Both the position numbers and the translations under genes were made by a program. Below are positions 50,115 through 59,513 of a stretch of 64,000 nucleotides of DNA, one piece after another. Each line of letters begins with the position of its first letter. Within the stretch, counting starts at the first letter, position 1. The notes under the pieces are model-generated. The model was given only the letters and a program-made list of their open reading frames with translations. It was not told where the DNA came from and did no database searches. Source of the DNA: Bacillus sp. FJAT-49736 (lineage in GTDB: Bacteria; Bacillota; Bacilli; Bacillales; Bacillaceae_C); NCBI RefSeq assembly GCF_018343615.1, contig NZ_JAGYPI010000002.1, positions 825,562 to 889,561 on the forward strand, in the 5' to 3' direction.

Positions 50115-51116
50115 TTATTTCTTCCGCTGATACAACCCTGTCATAAACGATAAGAACACATGTGTTCCTGCCTTAACAGTAGGCTGAACAACACCGTCCC
50201 TCATCGGATCCAAGCAAACAATATCCATTGCACCTACTTTTGGATGCAGTCCCGCAGAATAGACTGCATCAAATAACTCATCCGTCCTCATTCCCCCTGG
50301 AGTGGAGGCTGGAACGCCAGGGGCATAGGCGATATCCAACACATCCATATCAACAGTGAGATAAATGCGGTCTACCTTTCCTGCTAATGTTTGCAATGCT
50401 TGCTCAACCGTTTCCTTCACCCCAACTTGCCGCGCCTTCTTTAATGTAACGTAGTTCACACCGTATTCCTTAGCACATTCTACTAAGGATGGTGCATTAA
50501 AGAAGCCGTGTAGTCCTATATTAAATACATTTTCCCCTTTGATCGTTCCGCTTTCAATCAAGTTGCGAATCGGTGTCCCGTTCGTTGGTCCATGATCCTT
50601 TAAATCACGCAAATCAAAATGAGTATCCAGCTGTAGAATTCCGATTTCTTGATTCGGGAATGTTTCCTTCCATCCTTTCACGAGCATGGCCGTAATGGAA
50701 TGATCTCCGCCAATGCTGACAGGAATGGAGCCTGAAAATTCCTTTGTAAGTCCATGAAAAGCATCTTTAATATTTTGATGGCTCAATAGAATATCTGTAA
50801 AATGCATTTTCACATCGCCGATATCGACTACGGACAAATCCCTTAAATCCACTTCCTCATCCAGATTGTACGTATTAAACCCCTTCCAAGCACGTCTAAA
50901 ACTCTCCGGAAATTCCGATGCTCCCGATGCACTTATAGATGAACGGGAGATGGGTACTCCCATCATCACTACGTCCCATTGCTTATTCCCAGCTACTTCG
51001 TTCAAATGGTGAATAGATTGAATCCATTCATTGACCTTTAAATCCTGTCCCCAATCCGTTTTTTTCCAAGAAAAAGCTGGGGTCTCAATCGGTAAATTGC
51101 TAATTTTATTTAACAT
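50115..51116 (-). CDS. hutG: Formimidoylglutamase HutG
   Basis: A 333-residue ureohydrolase-fold enzyme. The binuclear manganese site is recognisable in SIGGDHSIT, LDTHFDLRD and TVDMDVLDIAYAPGVPASTPGGM. It converts N-formimino-L-glutamate to glutamate and formamide, the last step of this histidine pathway. Its ATG overlaps the last seven bases of hutI, so it is translationally coupled. Third gene of hutU-hutI-hutG. Agmatinase is the main alternative, but the operon settles the call. Confidence 0.93.
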   Translation of the reverse strand: MLNKISNLPIETPAFSWKKTDWGQDLKVNEWIQSIHHLNEVAGNKQWDVVMMGVPISRSSISASGASEFPESFRRAWKGFNTYNLDEEVDLRDLSVVDIGDVKMHFTDILLSHQNIKDAFHGLTKEFSGSIPVSIGGDHSITAMLVKGWKETFPNQEIGILQLDTHFDLRDLKDHGPTNGTPIRNLIESGTIKGENVFNIGLHGFFNAPSLVECAKEYGVNYVTLKKARQVGVKETVEQALQTLAGKVDRIYLTVDMDVLDIAYAPGVPASTPGGMRTDELFDAVYSAGLHPKVGAMDIVCLDPMRDGVVQPTVKAGTHVFLSFMTGLYQRKK

Positions 51117-52387
51117 AGCCGACCACTCTCTACGACAATTTTTCCAGACTTAATAACGGTGTCTGTATGATTCATTCCATAATGATATTGCAGCTGCATA
51201 TAATTCGGTACGTTCATAATGACAACATCCGCCTTCTTGCCAACCTCTAAGCTGCCGATTTCATTTGCACGGTTGATAGCATGTGCAGCATTAATTGTTG
51301 TTGCCGTAATAGCCTCTGCTGGTGTCATTCCCATTTTCATGCACGCGAGATTCATAATGAATGGCAATGACGTAGTTGGAGATGAACCAGGATTACAATC
51401 GGTTGATAATGCAACTGGAACACCTTCATCAATCATTCTTCGGCCACGTGCAGAATCGGCCATTAAAAAGAAAGCTGTACCAGGAAGTAAAACTCCAATA
51501 ACTCCTTCTTCCGCCATCCTTTTAATTCCTCTGTCAGATGCCCTTAATAAGTGATCTGCAGAAATCGCGCCAACCTCAGCAGCTAATTCCGCTCCCTCAT
51601 ATGGCTCTATTTCATCCGCATGAATTTTTGGAATAAGTCCGTGGTTTTTACCAGCTTCCAGAATCAAACGGCTTTGTTCCGGAGTAAACACGCCTCTTTC
51701 ACAAAAAACATCATTGAATTCAGCTAATTTTCCCTCAGCTACCGCAGGAATCATTTCTTCTATGACTATTCTCACAAACTCATCCGGATTTTCTTTATAT
51801 TCTCCAGGAACTGCATGAGCTCCCATAAAAGTTCGGACAACATCTATTACATGTGCATCATCTAAACATTTAGCCACTTCCAGCTGTTTTTTTTCAGTCT
51901 CCCAGTCTAAGCCATAACCGCTCTTGGCTTCCACAGTTGTGACACCATGCTTCAAAAAGGAATCCAAGCGCTTTATGCTTTCAGAAAATAGCTCCTCTGG
52001 TGAAGCGGAACGAGTCCTCGATGTAGTGGCATGAATACCACCACCATTATTCATGATTTCCATATATGTTGCACCATTCAGCCTCATGTTAAACTCGTTT
52101 TCACGGCTTCCCGCATATACAAGATGTGTGTGGGGGTCCACAAGACCTGGCATCACAATTTTTCCGCTTGCATCGATTACCTTCGCATCCAAGACACGGC
52201 TTGAATACTTCTCCATCAATTCTTCCGTCGTCCCAACAGCCTGAATCTTACCGTCCTCTAACCAAATAGCTCCGTCATGAAGTATATGAAGCTCATTCAT
52301 TGCTTCCCTTGTTAAAGGCTTTTCCGATCCGCCTTTTACCGTAATTAATTCATTCGCATGTTGAATAAAAATTGGTTTTTCTGACAT
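51110..52387 (-). CDS. hutI: Imidazolonepropionase HutI
   Basis: A 425-residue amidohydrolase. The metal-binding DPHTHLVYAG follows the N-terminal beta-sandwich, VEAKSGYGLDWETE is the family signature, and KIHADEIEPYEGAELAAEVGAISADHLL and STDCNPGSSPT carry the remaining ligands. It opens imidazolone-5-propionate to N-formimino-L-glutamate. The ATG is behind GGAGGTGCC. It lies 20 bases after hutU. Confidence 0.95.
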   Translation of the reverse strand: MSEKPIFIQHANELITVKGGSEKPLTREAMNELHILHDGAIWLEDGKIQAVGTTEELMEKYSSRVLDAKVIDASGKIVMPGLVDPHTHLVYAGSRENEFNMRLNGATYMEIMNNGGGIHATTSRTRSASPEELFSESIKRLDSFLKHGVTTVEAKSGYGLDWETEKKQLEVAKCLDDAHVIDVVRTFMGAHAVPGEYKENPDEFVRIVIEEMIPAVAEGKLAEFNDVFCERGVFTPEQSRLILEAGKNHGLIPKIHADEIEPYEGAELAAEVGAISADHLLRASDRGIKRMAEEGVIGVLLPGTAFFLMADSARGRRMIDEGVPVALSTDCNPGSSPTTSLPFIMNLACMKMGMTPAEAITATTINAAHAINRANEIGSLEVGKKADVVIMNVPNYMQLQYHYGMNHTDTVIKSGKIVVESGRLC

Positions 52388-52407
52388 AGTGGCACCTCCG
52401 CAAAAAA

Positions 52408-54075
52408 TTATTTCGAACGTAGCATCGGAATATGAATTCCTTTTTCTTCCGCTGTTTTAATTGCTAAATCATAGCCAGCATCCACGTGTCGAACAACGCC
52501 CATTCCAGGATCCGTTGTTAACACACGCTCAAGACGTTTTTCCGCTTCCTTTGTACCATCTGCCACGATAACCATTCCTGCATGAAGCGAATAACCCATA
52601 CCAACTCCGCCGCCATGATGAACGGATACCCAGCTTGCGCCGCCAACCGCATTAATCATCGCGTTCAAAATTGGCCAATCTGCCACTGCATCACTGCCAT
52701 CCTTCATTCCTTCTGTTTCACGGTTCGGTGATGCAACAGAACCGGAATCTAAATGGTCACGACCGATTACGATTGGTGCTTTTAACTCGCCGCTTGCCAC
52801 CATATCATTGATAATTTTTCCGAATCGGGCACGTTCTCCATAGCCCAACCAGCAAATACGTGCCGGAAGCCCTTGAAATTGAATTTTTTCACGTGCCATT
52901 TTAATCCAGTTGCACAAATGAGTGTTGTAGCTGAATTCACGAAGAATCACTTCATCTGTTTTATAAATATCCTCAGGATCTCCAGATAAAGCTACCCAAC
53001 GGAAAGGACCTTTTCCTTCACAGAATTGCGGACGAATATAAGCAGGAACGAACCCAGGGAAATTAAAGGCATTCTCTACACCCTCATCCTTTGCAACCTG
53101 TCGAATATTGTTTCCGTAATCAAACGTAACGGCGCCTTTCTCCTGCATTACTAACATCGCCTTCACATGCTCTGCCATGCTAGCTTTAGACTTCTTCACA
53201 TATTCTGTGGGATTTTCTGCACGCAAGACGTCAGCCGCTTCAAGGGTGTAGCCTACTGGAACATAGCCATTCAATGGATCATGTGCAGATGTTTGATCGG
53301 TTAATACATCGGGAATGAAGCCAATTTCAATCATTTTCGGTAAAATTTCCGCTGCATTGCCCAATAATCCAATAGACAATGCTTTGCCTGCTGCTTTCGC
53401 TTCTTTTGCAAGACGAATAGCCTCTTCTAAGGAGCTAGTCTTTGTATCTAAATATCTTGTTTCAATTCGGCGGTCAATTCTTGTTTCATCCACCTCTATG
53501 GCAATACATACACCCTCTGCCATCGTTACTGCAAGCGGCTGTGCTCCACCCATACCACCAAGACCTGCTGTAACTGTAATGGTTTGCTTTAAGGATCCGC
53601 CGAAATGCTGTCTTCCCGCTTCTGCAAATGTTTCATATGTTCCTTGGACAATCCCTTGGCTGCCAATGTAAATCCAACTTCCTGCCGTCATCTGTCCGTA
53701 CATCATTAACCCTTTTTTATCAAGCTCATGGAATGTGTCCCAATTTGCCCATGCCGGTACAAGGTTAGAGTTGGCAATTAATACCCGCGGTGCATCCGTG
53801 TGTGTTTTGAAGACGGCTACAGGCTTACCTGATTGAACTAGTAAGGTTTCATCGGATTCCAGCTCATGCAAGGTTTTCACAATAGCATCATAGCAATCCC
53901 AATTGCGGGCAGCCTTCCCGATACCTCCATAAACAACTAAATCCTCTGGACGTTCCGCTACATCCTTATTTAAATTGTTCATCAACATACGTAATGCTGC
54001 TTCTTGAATCCAGCCTTTTGCGTGTAGTTCAGTGCCAGTGTAGTTCACAATTTCACGATTTGTATCCGTTTTCAT
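52408..54075 (-). CDS. hutU: Urocanate hydratase HutU
   Basis: A 555-residue urocanase with the NAD-binding [14 protein letters not shown], the [18 protein letters not shown] block and the active-site loop [14 protein letters not shown] with its conserved Cys. It hydrates urocanate to imidazolone propionate using tightly bound NAD+. I chose the ATG at 54075, six bases after AGGAGGG; a GTG or TTG farther upstream would precede that site. First gene of the operon. An inverted repeat CACTCA...TGAGTG (about 54088-54110) lies just upstream and could be an operator. hutH and hutP are absent here. Confidence 0.96.
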   Translation of the reverse strand: MKTDTNREIVNYTGTELHAKGWIQEAALRMLMNNLNKDVAERPEDLVVYGGIGKAARNWDCYDAIVKTLHELESDETLLVQSGKPVAVFKTHTDAPRVLIANSNLVPAWANWDTFHELDKKGLMMYGQMTAGSWIYIGSQGIVQGTYETFAEAGRQHFGGSLKQTITVTAGLGGMGGAQPLAVTMAEGVCIAIEVDETRIDRRIETRYLDTKTSSLEEAIRLAKEAKAAGKALSIGLLGNAAEILPKMIEIGFIPDVLTDQTSAHDPLNGYVPVGYTLEAADVLRAENPTEYVKKSKASMAEHVKAMLVMQEKGAVTFDYGNNIRQVAKDEGVENAFNFPGFVPAYIRPQFCEGKGPFRWVALSGDPEDIYKTDEVILREFSYNTHLCNWIKMAREKIQFQGLPARICWLGYGERARFGKIINDMVASGELKAPIVIGRDHLDSGSVASPNRETEGMKDGSDAVADWPILNAMINAVGGASWVSVHHGGGVGMGYSLHAGMVIVADGTKEAEKRLERVLTTDPGMGVVRHVDAGYDLAIKTAEEKGIHIPMLRSK

Positions 54076-54262
54076 TTTATTCCCTCCTGGTGAAATTACA
54101 CTCATGATTTCAATTGAGTGCTTATTTCTTTTATTATATAAAGGAAATATTCAGGAAAGTTATAAAATAATGTTTGACTTTTTATACTGATTTGTTATTT
54201 CGCCAATCTTTTTATAATAAAACCATGTATTTTTTATATTTATTATATATTTTTATACTAAT

Positions 54263-55729
54263 TCAATATCTTTGTCGATATTGCTTCGGTGTTTTTCCAA
54301 CCATTTTTTTAAACACTCGAGAAAAATAATGCTGATTATGAAAGCCTGTAAGTATGGAAATTTCTTTTATAGCAAGTTCTGTTTCCTCTAATAATTTTTT
54401 AGCTTCCCTCATACGCAATAGTGTAAGTCGTTCTCGGAATGTCTTACCTGTTTTTTTGACAAACAAATAGCTGATATAGGTTGGATTCCTTCCCACAAAA
54501 TCTGCCACATTCCGTAAATCAAGATGAGCTTTCCAGTAATTAAGCTCCATATAATGGATACATTTATCCATTAGCTCCATATGCTGATTTCTAGTACTAT
54601 CAAATACCGAATCTACCAACTCAGATGTAAAAATAAGCAGTTTTTGTACGATTCGATAGATTAAAGGGTCATATAGAATCGTATCAAAGATTCCCAGGTA
54701 TTCTAGTTCAAATTTGTTCAGGTCTATATTGGCCGATTTCATATACCTTCGGATTTGTGCAAGAATACTAGTTAAGCGAATTCTTAGTAATCCTGGATCC
54801 GGATAAGGATTGGAAAAGTTCAAAAATTCTCTTGTTAAAAATTCGGAAATTCCCTCTTTATCCCCTTCATTTAAAAAGCTAATCCACTGTCTTTGCTCGT
54901 CAGGAGTTAGAAATGGATCAATGAAATCCCATTCTAATGGTTTCACAAAATGCAATACCTGCTGATACCCTACAAAAAAGGTAACCTCCGCCATCCTTCT
55001 AGTTCGAATATATTTATCATGAATCGTAAGCTGATTATCCTTTTCATCATTTATAATGATGCATATTGGCTCCTTCTCCTCAAGCTCCCAATCATGTAAA
55101 AAACGTTTGCCCGTTTCCTCCCAATCCGCGTCCCGTGTCTTTTTGAATAAACAAATAAACATATCACTCAGCGGAAAAATAATAGGAGGAGCTGGAAACA
55201 TATATTCCTTTATAAACCGGTTTAATTCCGGCAGATAGGAGGCTTTCTCTGGTTGAAAGGCGATAAATACATAGGGATTTGCGTTCTTGCTTTCCTCCAT
55301 AAATAACTCTTCATATACTACCTCTTGTCTAGCATCGAGATTGGAAGGAAAGAGAGTATTTTGTTGTTTTCGAAGGTGCTTACGGATAATCGAATTTATT
55401 TGTTTTAAAAGCTCTTGTGGAGAAAAAGGTTTAATTAATAAGCTTTTTGCTCCTAGATCAATAGCCTTTTTCGCTGATTCATAGGTTGCCTCCATTGTTA
55501 AACAAACTAAATTAGGCTCCATAATATTCAATAACCTTTCAATGGATTCCATGTTGCCAATATTCATATCATATATAAAAATATCCGGTTGCTCCTTCTC
55601 CAACATCAGCAGAGTATCATCCAAATGGACTGCTACCAAAACATCAGCATTGGAAATCGAAGATGTAATAAGCCATTGAATACCTTTTGCTTCAAATTCA
55701 TCACGATCCGCAATTAAGATTTTGATCAT
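54263..55729 (-). CDS. AraC-type response regulator, orphan
   Basis: A 488-residue regulator. The receiver (1-120) has the phospho-acceptor Asp54 in IFIYDMNI and Lys100 in SLLIKPF. A central region of about 250 residues has no family I recognise. The C-terminal AraC-type double HTH (about 390-488) includes DFVGRNPTYISYLFVKKTGKTF and GFHNQHYFSRVFKKMVGKTPKQYR. No kinase gene is adjacent. It stands directly upstream of hutU on the same strand with a 187-base gap. I infer it may regulate histidine use, but nothing in the sequence proves this. ATG at 55729 lies eight bases after AGAAGG. Confidence 0.85.
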   Translation of the reverse strand: MIKILIADRDEFEAKGIQWLITSSISNADVLVAVHLDDTLLMLEKEQPDIFIYDMNIGNMESIERLLNIMEPNLVCLTMEATYESAKKAIDLGAKSLLIKPFSPQELLKQINSIIRKHLRKQQNTLFPSNLDARQEVVYEELFMEESKNANPYVFIAFQPEKASYLPELNRFIKEYMFPAPPIIFPLSDMFICLFKKTRDADWEETGKRFLHDWELEEKEPICIIINDEKDNQLTIHDKYIRTRRMAEVTFFVGYQQVLHFVKPLEWDFIDPFLTPDEQRQWISFLNEGDKEGISEFLTREFLNFSNPYPDPGLLRIRLTSILAQIRRYMKSANIDLNKFELEYLGIFDTILYDPLIYRIVQKLLIFTSELVDSVFDSTRNQHMELMDKCIHYMELNYWKAHLDLRNVADFVGRNPTYISYLFVKKTGKTFRERLTLLRMREAKKLLEETELAIKEISILTGFHNQHYFSRVFKKMVGKTPKQYRQRY

Positions 55730-55940
55730 CTGGTTCACCTTCTTTCATTCCGCTTTTAACATGATTATCGCAAAGACAAGATGCAAGGTAAAGAATTGCT
55801 AGATAGGACTAGTATTCTTTTAATGAATATTTGGAAGAGTAATAGAAATCTATCAGGACTTTAGAACTGATTTATTAAATAACACTATTTATATGAAAAT
55901 TGCCCCTATTCTATTAAAATAAATAGATATAAAATTAATC

Positions 55941-56018
55941 CAAAGGTACAACTAGGGAAACCTAGTGTCACAAAGCTATCGGGGCTAAAGGGTGTATCCC
56001 CACGCCAGCCAGCTGCCC
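55941..56018 (+). ncRNA. Cyclic di-GMP-I riboswitch (GEMM-I) candidate
   Basis: The leader of the 56042 gene folds like a c-di-GMP-I aptamer. A stem ACTAGG-GAAA-CCTAGT carries the GNRA tetraloop (55951-55966). The conserved CACAAAGCTA core follows (55969-55978), then a second arm GGGGCTAAAG...CCCC with the tetraloop-receptor-like CTAAAG. The closing strand CGCCAGCCAGCTGCC is at 56003-56017, pairing in part with AAGGTA at 55943-55948. It ends eleven bases before the AAGGAGG of the gene. The 3' strand CCTT could pair either with the aptamer or with the ribosome binding site. Confidence 0.8.
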
Positions 56019-56041
56019 TTAACAAAAGGAGGATATCAGAA

Positions 56042-56833
56042 TTGAACACAAAATGGATTTCAAAAGTAGCAACAGGAACATTTGCGATTGCACTTATGCT
56101 TGGCTCTACTACTTTAGCTAGTGCAAAAGAAAAACCAGTGGCAGGCAATAGTGAAAAGCATCAAAACGAAAATCAAAATGACTCACAAAAGGGTAATCAG
56201 GAAAAAGATAAGCAAGAAAAAGATAAGCGCGGAAAAGACAATCAAGGGAAAGATAAGCAGGAAAAGGGTAAGGGTAAGCAATCAAAAGAAAAACATTCAA
56301 AAGGCGAATCTTCCAAAAAGAAAGCTGCAAAAGCTAAAAAGATGGTTAAATCTAAAATTGGAAAATCTATCGAAAAACGAATTAATTCGTCAGAAACAAG
56401 CATTAATAAGATAACGAAATCAATCAATTCATTCTTTGGAGTATCCGGTGATACTGATACCGAAAAAGTATTAAGTAAAAATTCTGCTTCCAATAAATAT
56501 AGAAGCTACTCCGGAAAACTAAAATCGGAAATAAATAAATTGAAGGCAATAGATAAATTGCTAGCAAACTATAAGAAAAAGAAAAATATTTCTACTCAAG
56601 AAATAGATACACTTCAGGCAAAAATTAAGGAACTTCAACAATTGGCAGCCGATGAAATCAAGCGATTAAAGTCATTAACAGATCAAGCTGCATCCAATAA
56701 AACGGGCGATGCATCTGGCAGTGATAAAGGAACAACTACTGTAGATCCTACACAGCCATCTAATCCGGATGTTCCGACAGCACCAACGGATCCAGCTTCT
56801 CCAACAGATCCATCAGGAGAGTCTGCTCAATAA
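56042..56833 (+). CDS. Secreted lysine-rich protein under c-di-GMP riboswitch control
   Basis: A 263-residue protein. A signal peptide (1-29, cleavage near LASAKE) is followed by a very charged low-complexity region (about 30-110) made of repeated short K/Q/E/D/G units such as KDKQEKDK. Next comes an alpha-helical, coiled-coil-like domain (110-225) and a C-terminal tail of T/P/D-rich repeats (PTDPASPTDPS). There is no sortase motif or membrane anchor. I do not know the family. The TTG start follows AAGGAGG at nine bases. Its leader carries a c-di-GMP-I aptamer, so a role in adhesion, matrix or the motile-to-sessile switch is a reasonable inference. Confidence 0.75.
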   Translation: MNTKWISKVATGTFAIALMLGSTTLASAKEKPVAGNSEKHQNENQNDSQKGNQEKDKQEKDKRGKDNQGKDKQEKGKGKQSKEKHSKGESSKKKAAKAKKMVKSKIGKSIEKRINSSETSINKITKSINSFFGVSGDTDTEKVLSKNSASNKYRSYSGKLKSEINKLKAIDKLLANYKKKKNISTQEIDTLQAKIKELQQLAADEIKRLKSLTDQAASNKTGDASGSDKGTTTVDPTQPSNPDVPTAPTDPASPTDPSGESAQ

Positions 56834-56852
56834 TAGACATGACGTGGAAAAG

Positions 56853-56876
56853 GTCAGCTTTTTGCTGGCTTTTTTT
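56853..56876 (+). terminator. Terminator after the riboswitch-controlled gene
   Basis: GTCAGC and GCTGGC (56854-56858 region with 56864-56869) form a short hairpin with a T-rich loop, followed by seven T. Confidence 0.7.
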
Positions 56877-56962
56877 ACTTGCCTTCCTTGGCTATTAAAT
56901 TAGATTTATTCATTCTTTTCAGCTCCATCAAAGCAATCATTCTCTTTTAAGCTCATTTTATC

Positions 56963-57820
56963 TCAATAAAATGAGCCTTTATGCACTTTGTGAATCATAA
57001 TTTTCCAATTGACACCGGTGGAAATATGATAAGCCTTTGCAAACGAGCCTTGATTTATGGCAACACCTATTTTGTCTAAGGAATTTACATATAAGATCGG
57101 TTCCCCTATATGAGTATCTGAGAAACAACGTCCGAAAATCATAATGTTCTTATATACGAGACGTTCGTTATTTGAGATGGAGACTTCTACTGATTCACCA
57201 TAGGCAATTCCTGCATCTTCGAAAAGTTGCCTATCGACATTTGTCCAAAGGTTTCCAAATCGAATGTCAAGAATATCGATGGAACCGCTTAGAACTTCTT
57301 CCGTTAATACCGGTTCCAATACAGGTAATATTATAAGCTCCTCCACATTTAAAGCAGGGCCGACCTCTTTAAAACTTATAACCCCAGCCGCTAATCGTGC
57401 ACCTGTGTAAGCATATACATCACGGCCATAAAAGGTATAGGAATTACTTGAGTTTGGCAAACGATTTACTGTTTCATCAATTTCCCGCGCCTCTCTTATT
57501 CCAATGTTCTGTTTTATATGAGTAATCGTTCCATTATCCGGCGTCACAATAAATCGGTTATCGTATGTTTTGACAACAATACTTTTTCGATCAGATCCAA
57601 CCCCAGGGTCTACCACAGATACAAATACTGTTCCCTCCGGCCAATAGGAAATTGTTTGATAAAGACGATAGGAACCTTCCCATATATTGTATGGAGGGAT
57701 ATCATGTGTTAAGTCAAACAGATTTAGCTTGGAATCCACAGAAATTGCCACACCCTTCATGGCACTTACAGCACCGTCACTAGTACCGAAGTCTGTTTGA
57801 AAAACTAAGCTTTTTCCCAT
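56963..57820 (-). CDS. SAM hydrolase/halogenase family protein (DUF62)
   Basis: A 285-residue protein of the SAM hydroxide adenosyltransferase / fluorinase fold. It opens LVFQTDFGTSDGAVSAMKGVA, has VVDPGVGSDR with Asp71 and Arg78 of the Asp-Arg-His triad, and a C-terminal beta-barrel. The third triad position, normally His in TFHGRD, is Tyr131 (TFYGRD). Family members split SAM to adenosine and methionine; the Tyr may alter activity. The ATG at 57820 lies behind GGAGG; a longer frame upstream overlaps the terminator stem. A palindrome GCTCATTTTAT/ATAAAATGAGC at its 3' end may terminate it. Confidence 0.85.
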   Translation of the reverse strand: MGKSLVFQTDFGTSDGAVSAMKGVAISVDSKLNLFDLTHDIPPYNIWEGSYRLYQTISYWPEGTVFVSVVDPGVGSDRKSIVVKTYDNRFIVTPDNGTITHIKQNIGIREAREIDETVNRLPNSSNSYTFYGRDVYAYTGARLAAGVISFKEVGPALNVEELIILPVLEPVLTEEVLSGSIDILDIRFGNLWTNVDRQLFEDAGIAYGESVEVSISNNERLVYKNIMIFGRCFSDTHIGEPILYVNSLDKIGVAINQGSFAKAYHISTGVNWKIMIHKVHKGSFY

Positions 57821-57853
57821 CTTCTTTTCCTCCATTTTACGTATAAGATAAAT

Positions 57854-58020
57854 AAAAAACCACGCCCTAATCAATTAATGACAAGGACATGGTTGGAATC
57901 AACGTGGTACTACATTACTTCACTGTATACTCACACCTACTGCACCATCAAGTATAAGAGACCTTTATACTGAGGATTTCGATAACGAGTACCAATCTCG
58001 TGGAACCTAAAAATATATCA
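57854..58020 (-). promoter_or_regulatory. Structured leader with attenuator-like terminator before the DUF62 gene
   Basis: On the minus strand a hairpin ACGAG/CTCGT (57985-58001) is followed by AGTATAA/TTATACT (57951-57971). Then come a T-box-like stretch AATGTAGTACCACG (about 57903-57916) and a terminator with a ten-pair stem (57859-57868 with 57884-57893) and T6. The terminator sits only about 20 bases before the gene's ribosome binding site. It could equally be the terminator of the symporter gene 270 bases upstream. The rest of the gap to 58136 shows no gene. Confidence 0.4.
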
Positions 58021-58136
58021 TGGTTTTACCCTATTCTTCTATAAGTCTTACGTTGTTATACTGAACAAAAATTGGAATGTTCAAAACTTGATATTGAAAT
58101 AGTAAATAGCCGATTCTACCTTATACTTATTCAGAC

Positions 58137-59513
58137 TTATGAATCAAGAATAACATTTTTCGGAGCTCTTTTTTGTTTCTCCTGCCTTCGTACGTCCTTG
58201 AAAATTCTTGTTTCTGATACGATGACCTTTGAGAGCATAAGAAGTGCGATTAAGTTTGGTATTGCCATCAATGCATTAAACACATCTGAAATGCCCCAGA
58301 CAATTTTAAGGCTAGAGACAGACCCAATAAGCACAGCTATTGTAAAAATAACCCTATAAACAAAAACAGAACGGTCTCCAAGTAAATAACTTACACATTT
58401 TTCACCATAATAGGACCAACCAATGACAGTTGAATAAGCAAAGAAAATCAGACCAAAGGTTACAATATATCCCCCTACATGCGGGAAAAACCCTTCAAAT
58501 GCAGATACTGTCAATGACGAGCTTTGATCCGTGTTTGCCCCAACCCATTTGCCGCTCATAACAAGCGTTAATCCTGTAATGGTACAAACAACAATGGTGT
58601 CAAGAAATGTACCTGTCATCGAAACAAGAGCCTGACGGCCAGGATAATCCGTTTTTGCAGCAGCTGCAGCAATTGGTGCTGAACCAAGTCCGGCCTCATT
58701 AGAGAACACCCCTCTTGCTACACCATAACGAACGGCAGTTCCAAGGACACCCCCACCAACGGATTCCGCTGTAAACGCCTCTCCAAAAATTAGTCCAAAG
58801 GCGTGTGGAATTTCCGGAATGTTCATGAGGATAATGATTAATCCGCCAAGTACATAAAAAACTGCCATAAATGGAACAACAATTCCTGCTACTCGGCCGA
58901 TGCTCTTTATACCACCTAATATAACGAGCCCTGTAAAAATTGCCAGCACAATACCTGTGATCCAAGGATTTATTCCGAAGCTGCCATTTAATGCTTCTGC
59001 GACTGAATTAGACTGAACCATATTGCCAATCCCAAAGGATGCTATTGCACCAAAAACGGCAAAGAGTACCGCAAGCCACTTCCAGCCGATTCCTCTTTCA
59101 ATGTAATACATTGGACCGCCGGACATTTCACCCTTGCTATTTTTCACACGATATTTAACAGATAATATGGCTTCCCCATATTTCGTGGCCATACCAAAAA
59201 TTGCAGTTACCCACATCCAAAAGACCGCACCAGGTCCTCCGGCTATAACTGCCGTCGATACACCCGCAATATTCCCCGTTCCAATTGTAGCTGCAAGCGC
59301 TGTCATTAGTGATTGAAAATGAGAAATATCTCCGGTTGATTTCTTATCTTGGCTGCGCGTAAAAGCAAGTTTTAATGCATATGGTAAATTAGAAAATTGC
59401 ATGAAACCGAGACGGAATGACAGAAAAATACCAGTTCCAACAAGAAGAATCAACATTGCAGGTCCCCATACAATATCACTTGCTTTACTTATAAAATCCT
59501 CTAACGCCTTCAC
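58137..59513 (-). CDS. Sodium:alanine/glycine symporter (AgcS family)
   Basis: A 458-residue transporter with about eleven membrane helices. ALAATIGTGNIAGVSTAVIAGGPGAVFWMW is the family signature, and GVFSNEAGLGSAPIAAAAA near 275 is the second. It imports alanine or glycine with sodium (AlsT, GlnT, DagA relatives; some carry glutamine). The GTG start at 59513 has AGAGGTG before it. Confidence 0.93.
   Translation of the reverse strand: MKALEDFISKASDIVWGPAMLILLVGTGIFLSFRLGFMQFSNLPYALKLAFTRSQDKKSTGDISHFQSLMTALAATIGTGNIAGVSTAVIAGGPGAVFWMWVTAIFGMATKYGEAILSVKYRVKNSKGEMSGGPMYYIERGIGWKWLAVLFAVFGAIASFGIGNMVQSNSVAEALNGSFGINPWITGIVLAIFTGLVILGGIKSIGRVAGIVVPFMAVFYVLGGLIIILMNIPEIPHAFGLIFGEAFTAESVGGGVLGTAVRYGVARGVFSNEAGLGSAPIAAAAAKTDYPGRQALVSMTGTFLDTIVVCTITGLTLVMSGKWVGANTDQSSSLTVSAFEGFFPHVGGYIVTFGLIFFAYSTVIGWSYYGEKCVSYLLGDRSVFVYRVIFTIAVLIGSVSSLKIVWGISDVFNALMAIPNLIALLMLSKVIVSETRIFKDVRRQEKQKRAPKNVILDS

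Noticed and set aside
53315-53671. 118-codon open frame antisense to hutU
   Set aside because: Shadow frame opposite a highly conserved gene; no start signals.
54076-54262. Sigma-54 promoter before hutU
   Set aside because: No GG-N10-GC element with proper flanks could be found; only weak AT-rich -10-like sequences are visible.
57875-57930. T-box element on the plus strand (GTGGTAC near 57903)
   Set aside because: No gene follows on the plus strand and no terminator is found in that direction; the minus-strand reading explains the terminator better.
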